Positions 48,062-59,179 of a DNA stretch of 64,000 bases are shown here, one piece after another. Made by a program: the position numbers and the translations under genes. Location of the stretch: NCBI GenBank assembly GCA_015179045.1, contig WHUZ01000002.1:2604001-2668000 (forward strand), in the 5' to 3' direction. The notes beneath the pieces were generated by a model. That model had not been told where the DNA came from. It made no database searches and saw only the letters and a list, made by a program, of their open reading frames with translations. The DNA is from Kalaharituber pfeilii (Eukaryota > Ascomycota > Pezizomycetes > Pezizales > Pezizaceae). How positions within the stretch are numbered: the first letter of the stretch is position 1; every line of letters begins with the position of its first letter.

Positions 48062-50004
48062 TCACCTCTTGATCTTCTTACTCACCGGTGTGCTGTCTTC
48101 GACCCTTTCCCTTTCCCTTTCCCCTCCTTTCCTCCTCCCTCCCCTCCCGCCACTGCCCCCCGCTCCCTTCCCTCCACTTCCAGTTGCAGACCCCAGCACC
48201 TGGCCACCCCTCTGCCCCACTGGTGTTACCAGTCCATCATCCACCTCTACCCCACCGCCCGGCCCTGCCCCTTTCCTCTTCCTCTTCCCTGCAGCTGCAC
48301 CACTATCCCTCCTCCCCCCTCCTTCATCGTCATCCACCGGGACCTTCCTCTTCGGCCCCGGCTTCCCCCTCACCTTCCTCACCCCTCCGCCCAGCGTCCC
48401 GTCTCCTGCACCTGCAGTTCCACTCCCCGCAACGCCACTACCACCCCCTCCACCACCTTCTGCTCCGCCGCCAGCTCCCCCTGAGGTAGAGGATGTATCT
48501 TGCAAGAAAATCTGCGGTTGATTGCGCTTTAGCCACGCGTAGACGCCCATAGGATTCCGCGCGTTCATCACAGTTTCGTCGAGTGCCACGCCACTTGGGT
48601 AGCTGTGCGTGGCTTCCTCGTCGCCGCCTCTGGCGTGCAACGCCCGCTCCATCTGGAGGTCAATGTGCTGATACCATTCGTCCTCCTCCTCTGGACTCAT
48701 CAGGAACGGCGATGGATCGCGTAGGTACGGCGGCGTCGTCGGTCCACCGGTTCCGCTAGAGGGGTAGAGATCCGGAGGGGGGAGCAAGATGCGAGGTTGC
48801 TGTTTCGATATCGGTTTTTGCTTCTCTGATGCTGCTGCGGCCTTCTCTCCAGCTGCATTCTTCTCTTTAACTGCGCCCTCACCACCCTTTTCATCTGTGC
48901 CAGGCTCAGTCTTGATAACCCTGTTCCCTTCACCGGCAACAGCACCATTCGTCTTATTTCCGCCGGCAGCCTTCTTTGAACGCTTATTTTCTTTCTCCTT
49001 ACTTCGCCTCTCTCTCCCCTCCCTCCCAACCCTAACATACAATGGCGGTGTCCCCGGCTGCCTCCTCTTATACTTCTCCTCTCTTGCCTCCTCGAGCTCC
49101 AACTCGCTGGCACTCAATTCATCATATTCCGGTATATCACGCGGGTAATCTGGGGACTCGGGGCTCGGAGTTTCAATGGACGAGAGTTCGGATTCCGTGT
49201 CGTCGTTGTCGCCCCCCGCTCCGTTGGCAGGTTTTAAGACGATATTTTTTGTGTTGTTGTCGTCCTCCTGTGTAGCATTACTATCCACTTCGTGGGGTTT
49301 CTTCTCATCGAGATCCATAGGCTCTACATCCTCGTCCTCATTTTCGGCATTCTGGAACGCAGCCAGTTGTTCCGGGCTAAGGAAACCGACGGGAGTGGAG
49401 CATGAGGGGGAGCCGATGTTGTAGTGGCGGTGGTGGGGAATGTGAGGGGACGAGTTGAGGTCGAGAAGGAGATCAAGGAGGCGTCTTGATATATCGCAAG
49501 GCACTACGTTAGTTTGATGATCGTGAATGGTATTTGAATAGTACCTGACGCAATTGGGGAGGGTGGAAGTACTACGTACACGTTCTCCTCAGTAATCCGT
49601 TTCACCTGCGCAGTCGCTATGATGTCTTTACGGAAGAGGTCATCGGATTGTTTCATGACGGCATCGAAGCGGAGTTTGAGTTTTCGGTATTTGCGTCTAT
49701 GAACGGTGCGGGAACTTGTAGTTAGTATCCATAGATCGTAGGATTTCTGGGCTCAATGCCTTCGGGATTGGAGGATGGAAGGTGGAGATGAGATGTCTGT
49801 ATCATAATCACGATCCCAACGCCCCACACATCTTCCCCCCCAGTATAAAGAGACTGCCCAGAGAAGTACCTACTTGAACGACTTGTGATGATGTCCCGAC
49901 CCTGTTCCCCCTCCAATACCTGCCCCTGCGCCTCCCAAACCTGCCGTGCCCGCTGCAACCGCTCCGGTATTGGAGAGAGTGAGTTCTGCGGCTGCTGTTG
50001 CCAT
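48062..50004 (-). CDS. Putative INO80 complex subunit, Iec3-like
   Basis: Three exons, 50004-49874, 49696-49580 and 49484-48062, sum to 1671 nt (556 residues). A Gly/Ala-rich start is followed by the conserved block R-K-Y-R-K-L-K-L-R-F-D and R-I-T-E-E-N-V-R-L-L-D-L-L-L-D-L-N (about residues 45-95, predicted coiled coil). This fits the N-terminal region of fungal Iec3-type INO80 chromatin-remodelling subunits. The rest is low-complexity: acidic (M-D-L-D-E-K-K), Pro-rich (L-P-P-P-D-L-Y-P-S), Gly-rich, and a basic C-terminus ending P-V-S-K-K-I-K-R (possible nuclear localisation signal). The protein is much longer than fission-yeast Iec3. Family assignment rests on one block and is moderate. Confidence 0.6.
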
Positions 50005-51553
50005 GGTTTAGACTTCTTTCAATGTCGTATTCTGATTATCAATTTAAATTCCTCCTTGAGTGCGTTTACCCGTCTGGCCTGCGTGGGAGAGCCCAACTGG
50101 CCTTGGCTTCCCTTCGTTTCTCAAAGTCAAGCGCAAACGTCTCTCTCGTTTAGTTTCAGCCGTGATAGCGAAAATGACAGTCAAGTCGTCCTTGTCGTCG
50201 CTGCCGCAACCAGTCGCAGTTCGATGTTCAAAGCCTGTGGTGACTCAGTAAAGAGGGTGAAGCGAGTGACGATCGTGTGTTTCGGTGTTTCGTGAAGCCT
50301 TGGTACTTGCCCGAAGTAACTAAGTAGCAAGTTTATTTATACTAACCCTGCGTTTTTGCGTTTTTGGTCCGATTGCTTAGGTTTTGTAAAACGAAAATGA
50401 GGGTTAGAATCGTGCGCTGAGTGCCTAGTTGTGGGTGCAATGTATCTCCTTCGCGCGGTGAGATGATCAGTGAAGGTTGTTTCTTCCCTCTGCTTTCATT
50501 TTATTTCTCACGCCCCGGCAGCCTCACATATGTAAGATAGTAGTGTGCCAAGAAGTCGCGATCCTAAACGGCGTGGAACGTTTTTTCCCAGCACGTACAG
50601 TACCGTACTGCACTGTAACAACCAAGGAGGAGCACACGCGCAATTGTAGTGGGCTTAGTAGTGAAGTAAGGAGCTTGGTTTGCGCAAAGAAAAATGTCCT
50701 ATATTTAAAAATGCGTGCATTGTTATGCAAGACAAGGTTGATGTGTTTGAATGGTGACGATGCGGAAAAACGTGGGATGGAACAAAGCCAAAAAGGGGGA
50801 GGGTTCAGTTCGTTTTTGACTTTTAGGTTAGTAATATGACGATTACCTACTACAATAGGAGTGTTCCTGCATTGCATTGAGGTTGTGAGGCTAGGTTGAA
50901 CCGTCACGTGATGTAAAGTAGTAGCGGGCCACTTTTCTGGTGCAGCAAGGCCATTATTTTCGAACAACCCATGTATATCTCAATTTTCGTCTAAAACTAG
51001 AGACAAAGAGCCCAATGTAAACATGCACGCTAAGTAGCTACAAAGCTCCAATGCATAAATACAAGAAAGGAGGAAGATGGGAGCAAAAAGGAAAAAAAAG
51101 AAAGAAAGGAAAGGAAAGGAAGGAAAAACGGGAAATCAAACAAACGCCATTGAGTACCGAGTCCCATTCCTATTCCCATTCCTATCCAAATCGTAATGCA
51201 TACCTAAGTACCAGTCCATTTCGTTCGCCTTTCACCGTAACCCCACCAATTTTTCATTCCCGGTAACTGTAGTAGAAAATTCATCCGGACACCGTAATCC
51301 CACTGGTTCTTATGTAGACATGTATCCAGCTGCAGGTTGAACTAAGAATAATTCTCCGCGAAACAATATTCCACGGCGTTGTATCCTTCTTCCAACAGCA
51401 GGCGGAATCATGTAATTCATGTTCTAGAACTTCAAATACCGCATTCAAATTATATAATGTATACCCCGTTTAGCTGTGTGGCCAAACTCCTCCTCGATAT
51501 AATTGCAAACTGAAACGAAATGGTGTCTCATCAACATTAAGTCGAATTGTCGA
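50005..51553. other. Intergenic, no supported gene
   Basis: Promoter side of the Iec3-like gene, then mixed sequence with a GGAAA/GGAAG-rich tract at 51060-51130 and a CCCATTCCTATT-type short repeat at 51163-51190. No gene. Confidence 0.5.
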
Positions 51554-52540
51554 TTAACTAGGTCTAGCGACAGGGGAAGTTGAAGATGCGTGTGTCGAAA
51601 TTATAGGTTCCCTTCTGTCATTTGCATGTATAGGACTCGCAGGTGACTGTATTGGTGAACTTGCAACATCCTCATACGTCGGCAACCTTGGTCCACCGTC
51701 CACATACGCCTCCGCCGTCGGCGGCGGTCTTTGCGGCATTGGATATTCCGGATGTATCCCCTCCCTAGGTGCAAACCCTGCCCTCGGTATCGGATTTGCT
51801 ACCTGCAGAGAGGAAAGCGGAATTGGTGGTATAGTTTGCAATGCTACCTCACTTGCTTCCATTGGGCGAACCGACGGTGTATACGGCGGCGGCGGCTGGC
51901 CCCGCTCATCCAGACCCTCCTCCCGGTTTATGATAGCTGACCTCGCCCCCGCGGGACCACCCCAGCGCCCAAACCCTCCCATCCCGATCCTCCATCCGCC
52001 GAGTTCCAGATCCTGCTGTAATGCGTTCTGGCCTCGCTGGAGCGAGCGTGCACCCTTAGACTTGCGACGTTTGCGGAAGAGGTAAATGATGATGAAGAGC
52101 ACGATCACGCCGAAGGCAATGAGGAGGAAGTACAGGTTCAGGAGCTTGTTAGTGGTTTCTTCTTCACGAGTTAGCGGAGTGTATGTGCCACGGGAAGGTG
52201 GCAGCTGGAGAGGGACCAGGCTGGTAGTCGTTGGTGCCGCTGTCACTGTCTCGGTTGGGTTGCCACGAAGTGACGTTGTCGGGGACAGGGTAATTGTATA
52301 TGGCTCCACCATGGGAACCGTAGTCGTTGGCACAACGGACGTTTGGAAGTCCGGTGGCCTGGGCAATTTCACCGATTTGCTCAGGGTAGGTACATCTTCG
52401 TCGACATTTTCCTGCCCGTTGGCGCCCAGTGCAATCAATCCTAAAATCACTGCTGCTGCTAGCCTGAGGGAAGAAAATGGTGGTGATGGGAGGGCAAAAT
52501 CAATCGCACCGGGTCGGATGTTGCCTGTAGGTGATGCCAT
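51554..52540 (-). CDS. Single-pass membrane protein with cytosolic PY motifs
   Basis: Single-exon, 328 residues, ATG at 52540. A hydrophobic segment at about 24-41 (L-R-L-A-A-A-V-I-L-G-L-I-A-L-G-A-N-G) looks like a signal peptide with cleavage after A-N-G. It is followed by a Thr/Ser/Pro-rich, probably O-glycosylated ectodomain (about 45-130). The transmembrane helix is at about 133-157 (Y-F-L-L-I-A-F-G-V-I-V-L-F-I-I-I), with stop-transfer R-K-R-R-K-S-K. The cytosolic tail has P-P-P-P-Y and L-P-T-Y-E, matching PPxY/LPxY sites bound by WW domains of Rsp5/Nedd4 ubiquitin ligases. Architecture suggests a surface sensor or a Rsp5 adaptor; no specific family recognised. Confidence 0.7.
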   Translation of the reverse strand: MASPTGNIRPGAIDFALPSPPFSSLRLAAAVILGLIALGANGQENVDEDVPTLSKSVKLPRPPDFQTSVVPTTTVPMVEPYTITLSPTTSLRGNPTETVTAAPTTTSLVPLQLPPSRGTYTPLTREEETTNKLLNLYFLLIAFGVIVLFIIIYLFRKRRKSKGARSLQRGQNALQQDLELGGWRIGMGGFGRWGGPAGARSAIINREEGLDERGQPPPPYTPSVRPMEASEVALQTIPPIPLSSLQVANPIPRAGFAPREGIHPEYPMPQRPPPTAEAYVDGGPRLPTYEDVASSPIQSPASPIHANDRREPIISTHASSTSPVARPS

Positions 52541-55100
52541 TGCTTGACAGTGTGAGCTGGACTGGGAAGATGCAGCCTGGCCCGTCTAGCACAGCTGCTG
52601 CTGCTCTCTCATTGTTATCGGACAGCTGACGGGTGGAGGTAGATAGTGCAGATGGCAGGACTTGGCTTAGATATGAGGAGATCAGGTGAGCTCAGGTTGG
52701 TGGGAGAGGGGCGCGGGTCGTCTGGCGGGCGGGCGCGGCGCCTTCTGGGTAGTAGAGTAGTCTGGCAGACTACAGAGCGGTGCGCCGGATGGCCCGGAGC
52801 CAGGCACCCGGCGGGCGTGGGTGGACTGTGGAGGAGGGGCCTGGGATGGGGCAGCACGCGGCCAAGGCCATCTGCCGCAGGCGATCTTGTACACATGGTG
52901 GGCGGTGCGGAAGTTCTTGGGCGGAGGAGGGTGCTTGCCGGGCAATCCGCGGCGGCTTCGGGGCTTGGATCAGCCCGGGCGCTGGGCGTAGGCGGGGGCA
53001 CAGCGCACGCAATTGCTGGGCCCCATGCGTCATCCGCCTTCTGCCAAGGGCTATGGATAGCGGATTGCGCTCGTCTTCTCGTGTCTATTGATGGAAATTA
53101 TATCAAAAATAAACACTCGCTCCTTTACTGCTCGCATCATGATGGCACAGACCCACTGCTGTGCGACATGAACAGACATCGGCCTCCCGAGACGTTTACT
53201 AACTATGCACTAGAGAAGACTCGAGTAAAAGTATTTTAAAGTCTCAAGACTGCTAAACCAGCATCATCGTGATATCCTCGCAGGTCGAGGTGTAAGATAG
53301 TCTCCGGTGTAAGTGTTAAGATGCTCGGAACTTGACTCCCCGGGAGAGTTTCTTCACATCCTCGAGCACGTGATCACTAGACACGGGCTGCGCTTACCGG
53401 ACCCGGAGCAAACGTACTCGAGTACACGACGCCATACCAACCCCTGCGGATGGGACCTTGTGCATATGCATGTAGCTTGTGGGGGCTTGCGGCGCCAGTA
53501 GTTTGACCAGTACGAGCTCAGATACATCGAACGTTATATGTTCCAAATTCAAAGCTGGCTGGCTACAGGGCTGGCCTGCTGCTGTTGAGCGACTTGCAAC
53601 GTCCGTTGGAGGTTAACGTGCTGCTGCAGGCTGACACCCTGCTACTCGTAAATCTTACAATGCTGCGAATATATGAGGAGAATAACTGCTGGCAATCTAT
53701 CTTCCACGTCTTTCCATTGCGTTCAAGCGATGGTGAGGTCAGGGGACAAGCTGTCATGTTTCAAATGAGGTCCACATGTTGGAAAGCGGGGAACATGACT
53801 CCGGAGACACGAGTGGGTGAAGTTGCAATGAGGTTACGAATTTCTAGAATAAATTTACATGCAAGCCGCCTGTAAGATGGAAGATTTGAATTTGTTAAAC
53901 CTACGGAGAGAGTACCCGTAACCATCATGACGTTTGTGAACTGGACTGGCCCTGCATTCATTACCAATGAAAATGATCGATTTGCTGGTATGCAAGCCAT
54001 AGCCTAGTTCACAAAATTAGTGAGATTATGAGTAGAAGCACATGTTTTGGGGATATAGCTAGAAGAGCATTCAAACGCGGAAATTGAAACCACAATCAGT
54101 CTTTTCCAGGTTCGAGACTGTCTTCTCCCGTAAGTGGGCTATAGGTGTTCTCGTGCCCAGACTATATTTCCGGCGTCTGCCTTCGCTCAGCTATCATCAG
54201 TATACGGTTCTCCCACAAAATAAGAGGAATAAAATGCAAGTGGCACATTTGAAATTGGGAGCCTCTATGTCGTTCACATTTACTCCATGGAGTGCAGTAC
54301 CGCACCGGCTCTGCGGTATGGTTACCAACACCAATTCGACAAAAATTGTATCCACAACACCATAATTATGGGTCTGGAGATTTGGGCTTCTTAAATCTAT
54401 AGTATTTGCTATTGCGAGCAATTCTAAGAGCCCCTTCACCCCCGAAAAGAACGGCACATGCAAAAAGAAAAATAGAAAAAGATATTTTGTATGGGCAGGG
54501 AAAACGATAGTACACGCCAAGATAGGCAAGTATTTCCTGAATGGGCGATTATTGCAAGTTAGTCAACTTAACGCATGTAGAGTACATACATTACTCAGCA
54601 GTTCAAAAATACAGTACCCACTGATTCAAAACGCATTCAGACATTGCCTAATGTATACGCATTATGCGCTTTTGGGGATGGCGCCGTATGCAACTGTTAC
54701 CTTGTATTGTGGGATGGCCATGCTCGTCAGATTGGTGATGAGGAATTGAGTTCGAAATGACGGCCAAGACAATTAATTAGGGAGATACAAGCTTGCTGGA
54801 CATGAGGACCTTCATCTGGCCACACCAGGCGTTTGCTATTCCCAAAAGCGCATAGCTCGTATGCAACATCTACTGTCCGAATACTTGCGAGTATGAACCA
54901 GCGAGTACTAGGGGTTTAGCATTAGCCTAACTCAAAGGATACAAAGAACAAAAAGGGTACTGACTACTGTAATTGTCAAGCGAAATGCTATGTTCACTTC
55001 CTCACCACCTCAGTTTATATATAAACCAGTAACCGATGAGGCATTAACACCTTGTGGTCCTGTGTTACTCAGAGCACAGATAACTGTTTACAAATATGAA
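52541..55100. other. Intergenic; GC-rich island then unsupported frames
   Basis: Bases about 52680-53060 are GC-rich with all frames open, probably compositional. From 53300 to 55100 there are short open frames on both strands without motif or splice pattern. No gene called. Confidence 0.4.
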
Positions 55101-55110
55101 TATCTGCCTA

Positions 55111-55925
55111 AGGCCCTGTTTGGTTGCAGTATCATAGGTCGTATCAGATAGTTTTGATCTAGTATCAGTATGAATGGCCAAGGCGGGATACGACGTAAGA
55201 GGTGCAATTGGAATTGGGGAAGTGTTTGTTTGCTACAATTTGACTACGTACCTACAGATATGCAGTGCAAAAAAAAAACAAAAAACGGCAACCTGAAGGT
55301 TCGTTTGCTACATTCTCATTGTGCAAAAAAAAAAAAAAAAAAAAAAAGGATCCCGCGGCTACCAATATGTCAAACTTGTCAATTGCAGCTATTGTATTCC
55401 GAGTCTCAAGCTACTACTGCTATCACTATCACTGTCTATACCTTCTGCTATAGCACTCAATCAGCCTACCCAAAATGGACCTTCCAAAGGATGTCGCGAG
55501 TTTGCTGAAAAATAGACCTCCTGTAAGCATGCATTTCCTTGCAATGCTGATGTCGGCATAGGAATTTTATTGTAAAATAATAGCATGTACTCTGTTATTT
55601 CTATTCCAATTGCCAATAATAGGTCTGGAGTGAGGAAATCATGAGAGTTGAGTTCTGTCATGATAGTGGTGCAATGCAATGCCGATGTCAATGTCAATGT
55701 CATGATGCAATGCAATAGTGTGATGCAGTTTGTTGTAGCAAACGAAATGATACATGGCTATACTCACCTCCGTTGGACAGTTCCAATTTTTGCGGACGGT
55801 AACTCACAGTTTAGTTTCGCGCGAAATGACCCTAGAGAAACGTAAAAATCGTTTGGTTCCCGTAGTTTCCACTTAAAATCTCGGCTATATGATAGTCTAC
55901 GTGGTCAACAAAACAGGGCTGATAG
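55111..55925. mobile_element. Possible non-autonomous DNA transposon with degenerate TIRs
   Basis: The left end GGCCCTGTTTGGTTGCAGTA (55111-55130) resembles the reverse complement of the right end near 55903-55920 (GTTGACCACGTAGACTATCA preceded by GCCCTGTTTT). Both share GCCCTGTTT-GTTG and TATCATA words. No clear target duplication. A(10) at 55268 and A(24) at 55325 lie inside. Tentative. Confidence 0.35.
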
Positions 55926-55954
55926 GGAAATGGGCTGCTTTTCCCCATATTGTA

Positions 55955-55999
55955 CCCCGTTCATATCCCCGTTCATATCCCCGTTAATATCCCCGTACC
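55955..55999. repeat. 12-bp tandem repeat (CCCCGTTCATAT)
   Basis: Three full units and a partial fourth, with one substitution in the third. Short minisatellite. Confidence 0.8.
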
Positions 56000-56029
56000 A
56001 ACTACCGCAAGAAATCTACCTGCCATTAG

Positions 56030-56280
56030 CCATGCACATGCACCTACAGCATTTCGCAGCTGCATGGGCAGCAGTTGCAGCGTGTAGTACTCTCTTCCAA
56101 GTACTTTCTACACTCTCAGTGTCTTATCTACAAGATATTGGCAGAGAAAATGATTCAGAATTGCTGAAGCAGGTTTAGCTTGCAGAGTCCATTCCTTCTA
56201 GTCTTTCTGAGCTTGGTATACCTATTTGAGAGGTGGTAGATGCTGAAGGGTTGCTCTTGGATGTCCTGGAGGCATAACAA
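56030..56280 (+). pseudogene. Decayed ORF
   Basis: Reads M-H-M-H-L-Q-H-F-A-A-A-W-A-A-V-A-A-C-S-T-L-F-Q-V-L and continues in the same frame through a TAG at 56175 and a TGA near 56226 to D-A-E-G-L-L-L-D-V-L-E-A. Both stops are one C-to-T change from Gln and Arg codons. Family not recognised. Confidence 0.35.
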
Positions 56281-57009
56281 TTGAATGAATAAAGGTTAAA
56301 CGGGAAAGATGGTGCTGCTGGTGCCTATGAAAGCCGATGAAGATGGAAATTTGTAGGACAGTTTTTCATGATAGGTATTAATTCTAGTATTAATTCTACA
56401 TGAAGTCTGAAGATAGTCTGACTTCAACAAATTGTTGTTGGAACTGCTCAAAGATGTGAAGTTTTCCCCGTAATTACGGAGATTTTTTCAAAGTTCTCCG
56501 AGTTTCATGTAAATGAAGCCACCATTGTCACAGCAACTGTGTGGCGCAGCATTACGGGGGATGTTGCAAACGCTCTCATGATAACTTCCCGTCGCCCAGA
56601 TTCCCATTCCCAGACGCCAGAAAATTTCTCAAGCCCCCTTCCAGATTTTAAAATCTCGACGCACTTCACCCCCCTTCTACAAACGCCTGGGGACGAGGCT
56701 ATAGAGTCTGGTACTAAATGTTGCGACCTCGTTTGCGAGGGACCGACTGCGATATAGATATCTTCATCATCATCATCATCATGACCATTATGGAGTACAG
56801 GTTGCACTTTGCTGAATCGAGTTTAGTGGATAGGTCTGAGAATCTGGGGTTCTGAAAAATCTGCGACGTCTTTGGCAGTGGCTGGTTTAGGAATCTGGTA
56901 CGGTCGGAGGGTTGGTGCAACCAGACTAGGAATCTGGGCTAGTGAAAGTCATCCAGTATCTCTTAGCATCCGATAGTTGCTAAATATAAGTGATATTTAT
57001 TCAATATTT

Positions 57010-57480
57010 TATAAATACTGAAGCTGTACCATCAAAGATGTCTACACAATACTATAATCGCAATATTCTACGAGTACTAAGAGTAATAGAGGAAGAATTT
57101 TCTAACATCTTATAGAGTTCCTTACCAATATAAGAGTGAAGCAGTTCTACGCAAAATCAAGGACCTTTCTAGCAGCAGGATTCATCTCAGTTGTTGACCT
57201 GATTTTTGAGCATAGCAAAGCTACTTAGGAAGGCCATAGAGCAGTGACAATTGCAGTAAAAGAAGGATTTGCAAATGGAGTTACTGATGCACTTGAGCGC
57301 TAGTTTGGCTATGTTCTGGAGAAGGAATTAGATAACTTATGCATGAATACTGATAGCAGACTCCCATCCACGGCATTGATAGCAGAAAAGGCAGAGGGAT
57401 TTAATTTTCAACATATAGATTAGAATCATAAAGAGAGGGCACCAATACATATTTCTTGCACAGCTTTACTTCACTAATAG
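57010..57480 (+). pseudogene. Decayed ORF with multiple TAG stops
   Basis: One plus frame reads T-F-L-A-A-G-F-I-S-V-V-D-L-I-F-E, V-K-E-G-F-A-N-G-V-T-D-A-L-E-R, F-G-Y-V-L-E-K-E-L-D and A-E-K-A-E-G-F-N-F. It is broken three times by TAG codons at positions compatible with former CAG. It looks like the helical N-terminal region of a repeat-associated fungal protein, but I cannot name it. Confidence 0.4.
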
Positions 57481-57579
57481 TGATATTTTTGAGGGAAAAG
57501 AGTGTCATGATCAAAATGCAATCTTTAGAGGAATCATCACTAAAAGCTAGCATGCATCGATCGCAGTATCTAGGATTTC

Positions 57580-58330
57580 CTAGTTTTTAGAGTACTTTTC
57601 ATCCTTAAAGTATTTCAAGATTGGTTTCCAATGGCAGCCCTGTATATTGCAATAAGTGAGAAGCTTGTAACAGATATTGCGCATTACCTCCAGAAAGTCT
57701 CTGGTCACCCCGAGCCTGGATCCAATTAGGTCAATAGTTGGATTTGGAATATCTGCGATGATACCATCATTAGGGTCCTCAAGCAATGGCTCAAGTATTT
57801 CTTCAGGATCAACAAGTGGTTGATTGATATCAGAAGCACCTGAGGTTGGTTAATTTTCCGAAAAAAGTGGTGCTGATGCTACTTGCGATGCTACTTGCGA
57901 CGCCGCTTGCGACACCACTTGCGACGCTGCTTGTAACGGCGATTCCACATTTTCTGAATTTATGCGAGTAAATATAGTCTTTCCCCTCTTGATTAAAAGC
58001 ATGAATCTCATGTATCACATTTTGAAATTCAGGATGATTCTATGAATAGGTATATCACTGGAACCTCTACAGCTCTTTACTCAGCCTTTGGTTGGAGGTC
58101 TGCCTTTTTTGTAGTTTATCAATTCTTGCTTGGCAGGATTGTAATACAATGTGGCTATTGCTAAAACTTTAGGTTCCCGACCTACGTGACTTCCATGTTA
58201 GACCCAATCATCTCCAGAAAGTTGCAGCTTTTGCATTCCCCGGAGCTCCGCTCTTGTATCTGTCTCACTCTCCTCAGTGATAGCTTTCTGCTAACCTCTC
58301 GAAGTGTTGATTAAAACAACCTACAGATGT
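57580..58330 (-). pseudogene. Decayed ORF with a coding minisatellite
   Basis: Minus-strand reading shows L-E-D-P-N-D-G-I-I-A-D-I-P-N-P-T-I-D-L and R-N-I-C-Y-K-L-L-T-Y-C (57790-57600), an Ala-Ser-Gln-Val repeat at 57934-57875, and R-A-E-L-R-G-M-Q-K-L-Q-L-S-G-D-D-W (near 58240). Stops interrupt it repeatedly. No recognised family; likely part of the same dead repeat region. Confidence 0.35.
57875..57934. repeat. 12-bp tandem repeat, five units
   Basis: Units start GATGCTACTTGC and vary at a few positions (GACGCCGCTTGC, GACACCACTTGC, GACGCTGCTTGT). Unit length is a multiple of three, and the variation preserves the reading frame of the surrounding minus-strand remnant. Confidence 0.85.
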
Positions 58331-58701
58331 TAGACCTATTTCACTATCATACTTCTTCAAGTTTACTTGTCTTTCACTTTCATGAGCATCAGTTCTCTGT
58401 TCAAGAACTGCATCATCCATTGTATGCAGCTATTGTGGTAACTAAATGAGCTGTGTTATTGTTGCACCATTTTGGTTCGTTATGCAGTAGTAACTCCTAC
58501 CCGGGGTGGAAGTATTTTGTTGGCACCCGCCTTCTCACCTACTGCCATAATTGGGTAGTTACAAAGATCTCCCCACCTCCACTGTCATCATCTCCTGAAT
58601 GCTGTCATCAAATTCGATACTTACTATTGTTGACGCATTATGTTGGAGGTGCTACGGCAGTCAGCGGTTGGCGGTCGGTGGTACGGGGTTGAAACAAAAA
58701 A

Positions 58702-58966
58702 CAGCTACCGCTATGTTTCCTGACCTGAGTCAGGAAATCGACCTGTGAGACCTATAAGACCTGTGAGACCTATGGGACTAGGTATATGAAAAGGATACTC
58801 TACCTCGTAAAGGCTGATGTTTGCATGTCGCCTTTGTCCTGATTGTAGCACTGATATTACCTCGCTGATATTACCTCGTGAGGGATAGGGTCCTTATTAT
58901 ATACCTGGTCCTACAGGTCTTGCTAGTCGATTTCCCGACTCAGGTTGGAAAATATAGCGGTAGCCG
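58702..58966. mobile_element. MITE-like element with about 65-80 bp inverted termini
   Basis: The left arm 58702-58787 and right arm 58899-58966 are inverted copies. Both contain CTACCGCTAT, CCTGAGTC then GGAAATCGAC, AGACCTGT and GGTATAT in mirrored order. The middle (about 110 bases) has a GCTGATATTACCTCG duplication. No coding capacity. Long imperfect arms and small size fit a non-autonomous DNA transposon or foldback element. Target duplication not clear. Confidence 0.7.
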
Positions 58967-59004
58967 CAGTCATTTCGCGAGGCATTCAGTCTATCATGAA
59001 TAAA

Positions 59005-59092
59005 GCAGATTGGATTTCGCAGACATTACGGATAGGGCAGATGAGATTTCGCAGACATTACAGATAGGGCAGATCGGATTTGCAGATATTAT
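59005..59092. repeat. 32-bp tandem repeat, about 2.8 units
   Basis: Units begin GCAGATTGGATTTCGCAGAC / GCAGATGAGATTTCGCAGAC / GCAGATCGGATTTGCAGA at 59005, 59037 and 59069. Confidence 0.85.
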
Positions 59093-59179
59093 CAAACCCT
59101 AAGTCTTTGAATCTTTCCTGCCATCCAATCACAAACTCAAGCCATTAATTCCCTTAGTTATGAAGCTACACACTACCTC

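Noticed and set aside
48069..48521. Plus-strand Pro/Ser-rich frame of 150 codons
   Set aside because: Antisense shadow of the Gly/Arg/Lys-rich tail of the Iec3-like gene.
52646..53239. Long plus-strand open frame (197 codons) and overlapping long frames on the other strand
   Set aside because: Lies in a GC-rich island where nearly all frames are open; residue composition is Gly/Arg/Ala-biased with no motif, and no splice or start context supports a gene.
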